From Candidatus Sulfopaludibacter sp. SbA3 (GTDB lineage: Bacteria > Acidobacteriota > Terriglobia > Bryobacterales > Bryobacteraceae): a stretch of 7,657 bases of DNA. The stretch lies in NCBI GenBank assembly GCA_945900935.1, contig CAMDKT010000284.1:1-7657 (forward strand), written 5' to 3'. Positions within the stretch are counted from its first letter, which is position 1. Each line of letters starts with the position of its first letter. The position numbers were made by a program, and so were the translations under genes. This document shows, piece after piece, positions 7,007-7,657 of the stretch. Under the pieces are notes generated by a model. The model was not told the origin of the DNA, did no database searches, and was given only the letters and a program-made list of their open reading frames with translations.

Positions 7007-7657
7007 ATGTCTGGAAAATTGATAAGAAATGCCGCCCGGCCGTCGAGCAAGCGAGCCGCTGAGCCGGTGCGGACGATTGCGGAGGGCGAGGCCCGGATCC
7101 TGGCATTGGAACAGCAGCAGAAGCGGCTGCGAAAGCAACTGCTGGAGGCACGGCAGTCGCGGCAGTCGGCTAGAATCGACACTGAATTTGCGTTGGAGTT
7201 GGAGCGACGCCGATCGCAGGAGCTGGAAGCAGCCTATTACGATACGGTGCTGCGATTGACGCAGGCCTCGGTATTCAAAGACCGCGAGACGGGCGCGCAC
7301 ATTCACCGCGTGAGTTATTACGCAAGAATTCTGGCGCGGAAATTAGGGTGGACAGAGGAGGAGCAGGAGTTGATCTTCCGCGCCGCGCCGATGCACGATG
7401 TCGGAAAGATCGCGATTCCCGATGATTTGATTCGGAAGCGCGGAGGCCTCGACGGGGTGGAGAGAGTGGTGATGGAGTCGCACACATTGATCGGGGCGAG
7501 CCTTTTGGAGGGGTCCAATTCGCGTTTGTTGGATATGGCTCGGGAGATCGCGTTGACCCACCACGAGCATTGGGATGGGTCTGGATATCCGCACCGGTTG
7601 ATCGGCGATCAGATACCGATCTCGGGGCGGATCGTTATGCTGAGCGATCACTACGAC
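7007..7657 (+). CDS. HD-GYP domain phosphohydrolase (putative c-di-GMP phosphodiesterase), 5' part
   Basis: An open frame of 217 codons from ATG 7007 runs off the window end. Residues 1-30 are basic and probably disordered; about 31-78 (LALEQQQKRLRKQLLEARQ onward) form a charged coiled coil, likely for dimerisation. The HD-GYP domain begins near 79: TGAHIHRVSYYARILA with His98, the HD pair in MHDVGKIAIPD (His130, Asp131, Lys134), His159 (SHTLIGASLL), HHEHWDGSGYP with His185, His186 and the GYP signature (193-195), and the final Asp214 (LSDHYD). All metal-binding residues visible this far are present. This family degrades cyclic di-GMP, linking it to motility and biofilm control. No receiver domain precedes the catalytic one, unlike the common RpfG type, so the input signal is unknown; a domain beyond the window cannot be excluded. 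Minor deviation: IRKRGGL replaces the usual LxKPGxL. Confidence 0.9.
   Translation, partial: MSGKLIRNAARPSSKRAAEPVRTIAEGEARILALEQQQKRLRKQLLEARQSRQSARIDTEFALELERRRSQELEAAYYDTVLRLTQASVFKDRETGAHIHRVSYYARILARKLGWTEEEQELIFRAAPMHDVGKIAIPDDLIRKRGGLDGVERVVMESHTLIGASLLEGSNSRLLDMAREIALTHHEHWDGSGYPHRLIGDQIPISGRIVMLSDHYD

Noticed and set aside
7029..7259. Plus-strand open frame of 76 codons within the HD-GYP gene.
   Set aside because: It is out of frame with the HD-GYP coding sequence, which accounts for the region with clear motifs.

Overview
The window is GC-rich bacterial DNA in which almost every base is coding. An LPS export operon and a Tat-exported two-subunit molybdenum hydroxylase point to a diderm (LPS-bearing) bacterium. 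The gene style (large fused LptC/OstA protein, degenerate M48 protease, DinB-type fragment, IorAB-type hydroxylase) suggests Acidobacteriota, perhaps the Bryobacter/Solibacter group. That placement is inferred from family resemblance only; no rRNA or marker gene is present.

Layout: (1) Bases 1-246, + strand: the 3' end of a type II L-asparaginase gene, apparently broken by a frame change and an in-frame stop. (2) Bases 247-2930, - strand: a two-gene operon, a [2Fe-2S] subunit followed by a Tat-signal molybdopterin subunit with a 4-base start/stop overlap, forming an IorAB-like periplasmic molybdenum hydroxylase. (3) Bases 2967-3719, + strand, divergent from the hydroxylase across only 36 bases: an exported M48-type metalloprotease homologue whose HExxH motif reads HAMGH, so the catalytic glutamate is missing. 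(4) Bases 3738-3968, - strand: a short DinB-like remnant. (5) Bases 3995-6966, + strand: lptC-lptB, where the LptC-type protein is about four times normal length and carries extra OstA/LptA-like repeats, with a 1-base overlap into the ATPase gene lptB. (6) Bases 7007-7657, + strand: the 5' part of an HD-GYP phosphohydrolase gene with an N-terminal coiled coil, running off the window.

How they fit together: the lpt genes would power and bridge LPS transport from the inner membrane across the periplasm; the LptC-type protein may combine the roles of LptC and LptA. The hydroxylase and M48 genes share a compact divergent promoter region but have no evident functional link. The HD-GYP gene follows lptB on the same strand after 40 bases and may be read through from it or have its own promoter.

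No CRISPR array, insertion sequence, tRNA or rRNA was found. I found no convincing wholly new system. The items most worth checking are the protease-dead M48 protein, the multi-repeat LptC/LptA protein, and two genes whose -10-like boxes lie 6-7 bases before the start codon, as expected for leaderless mRNAs.
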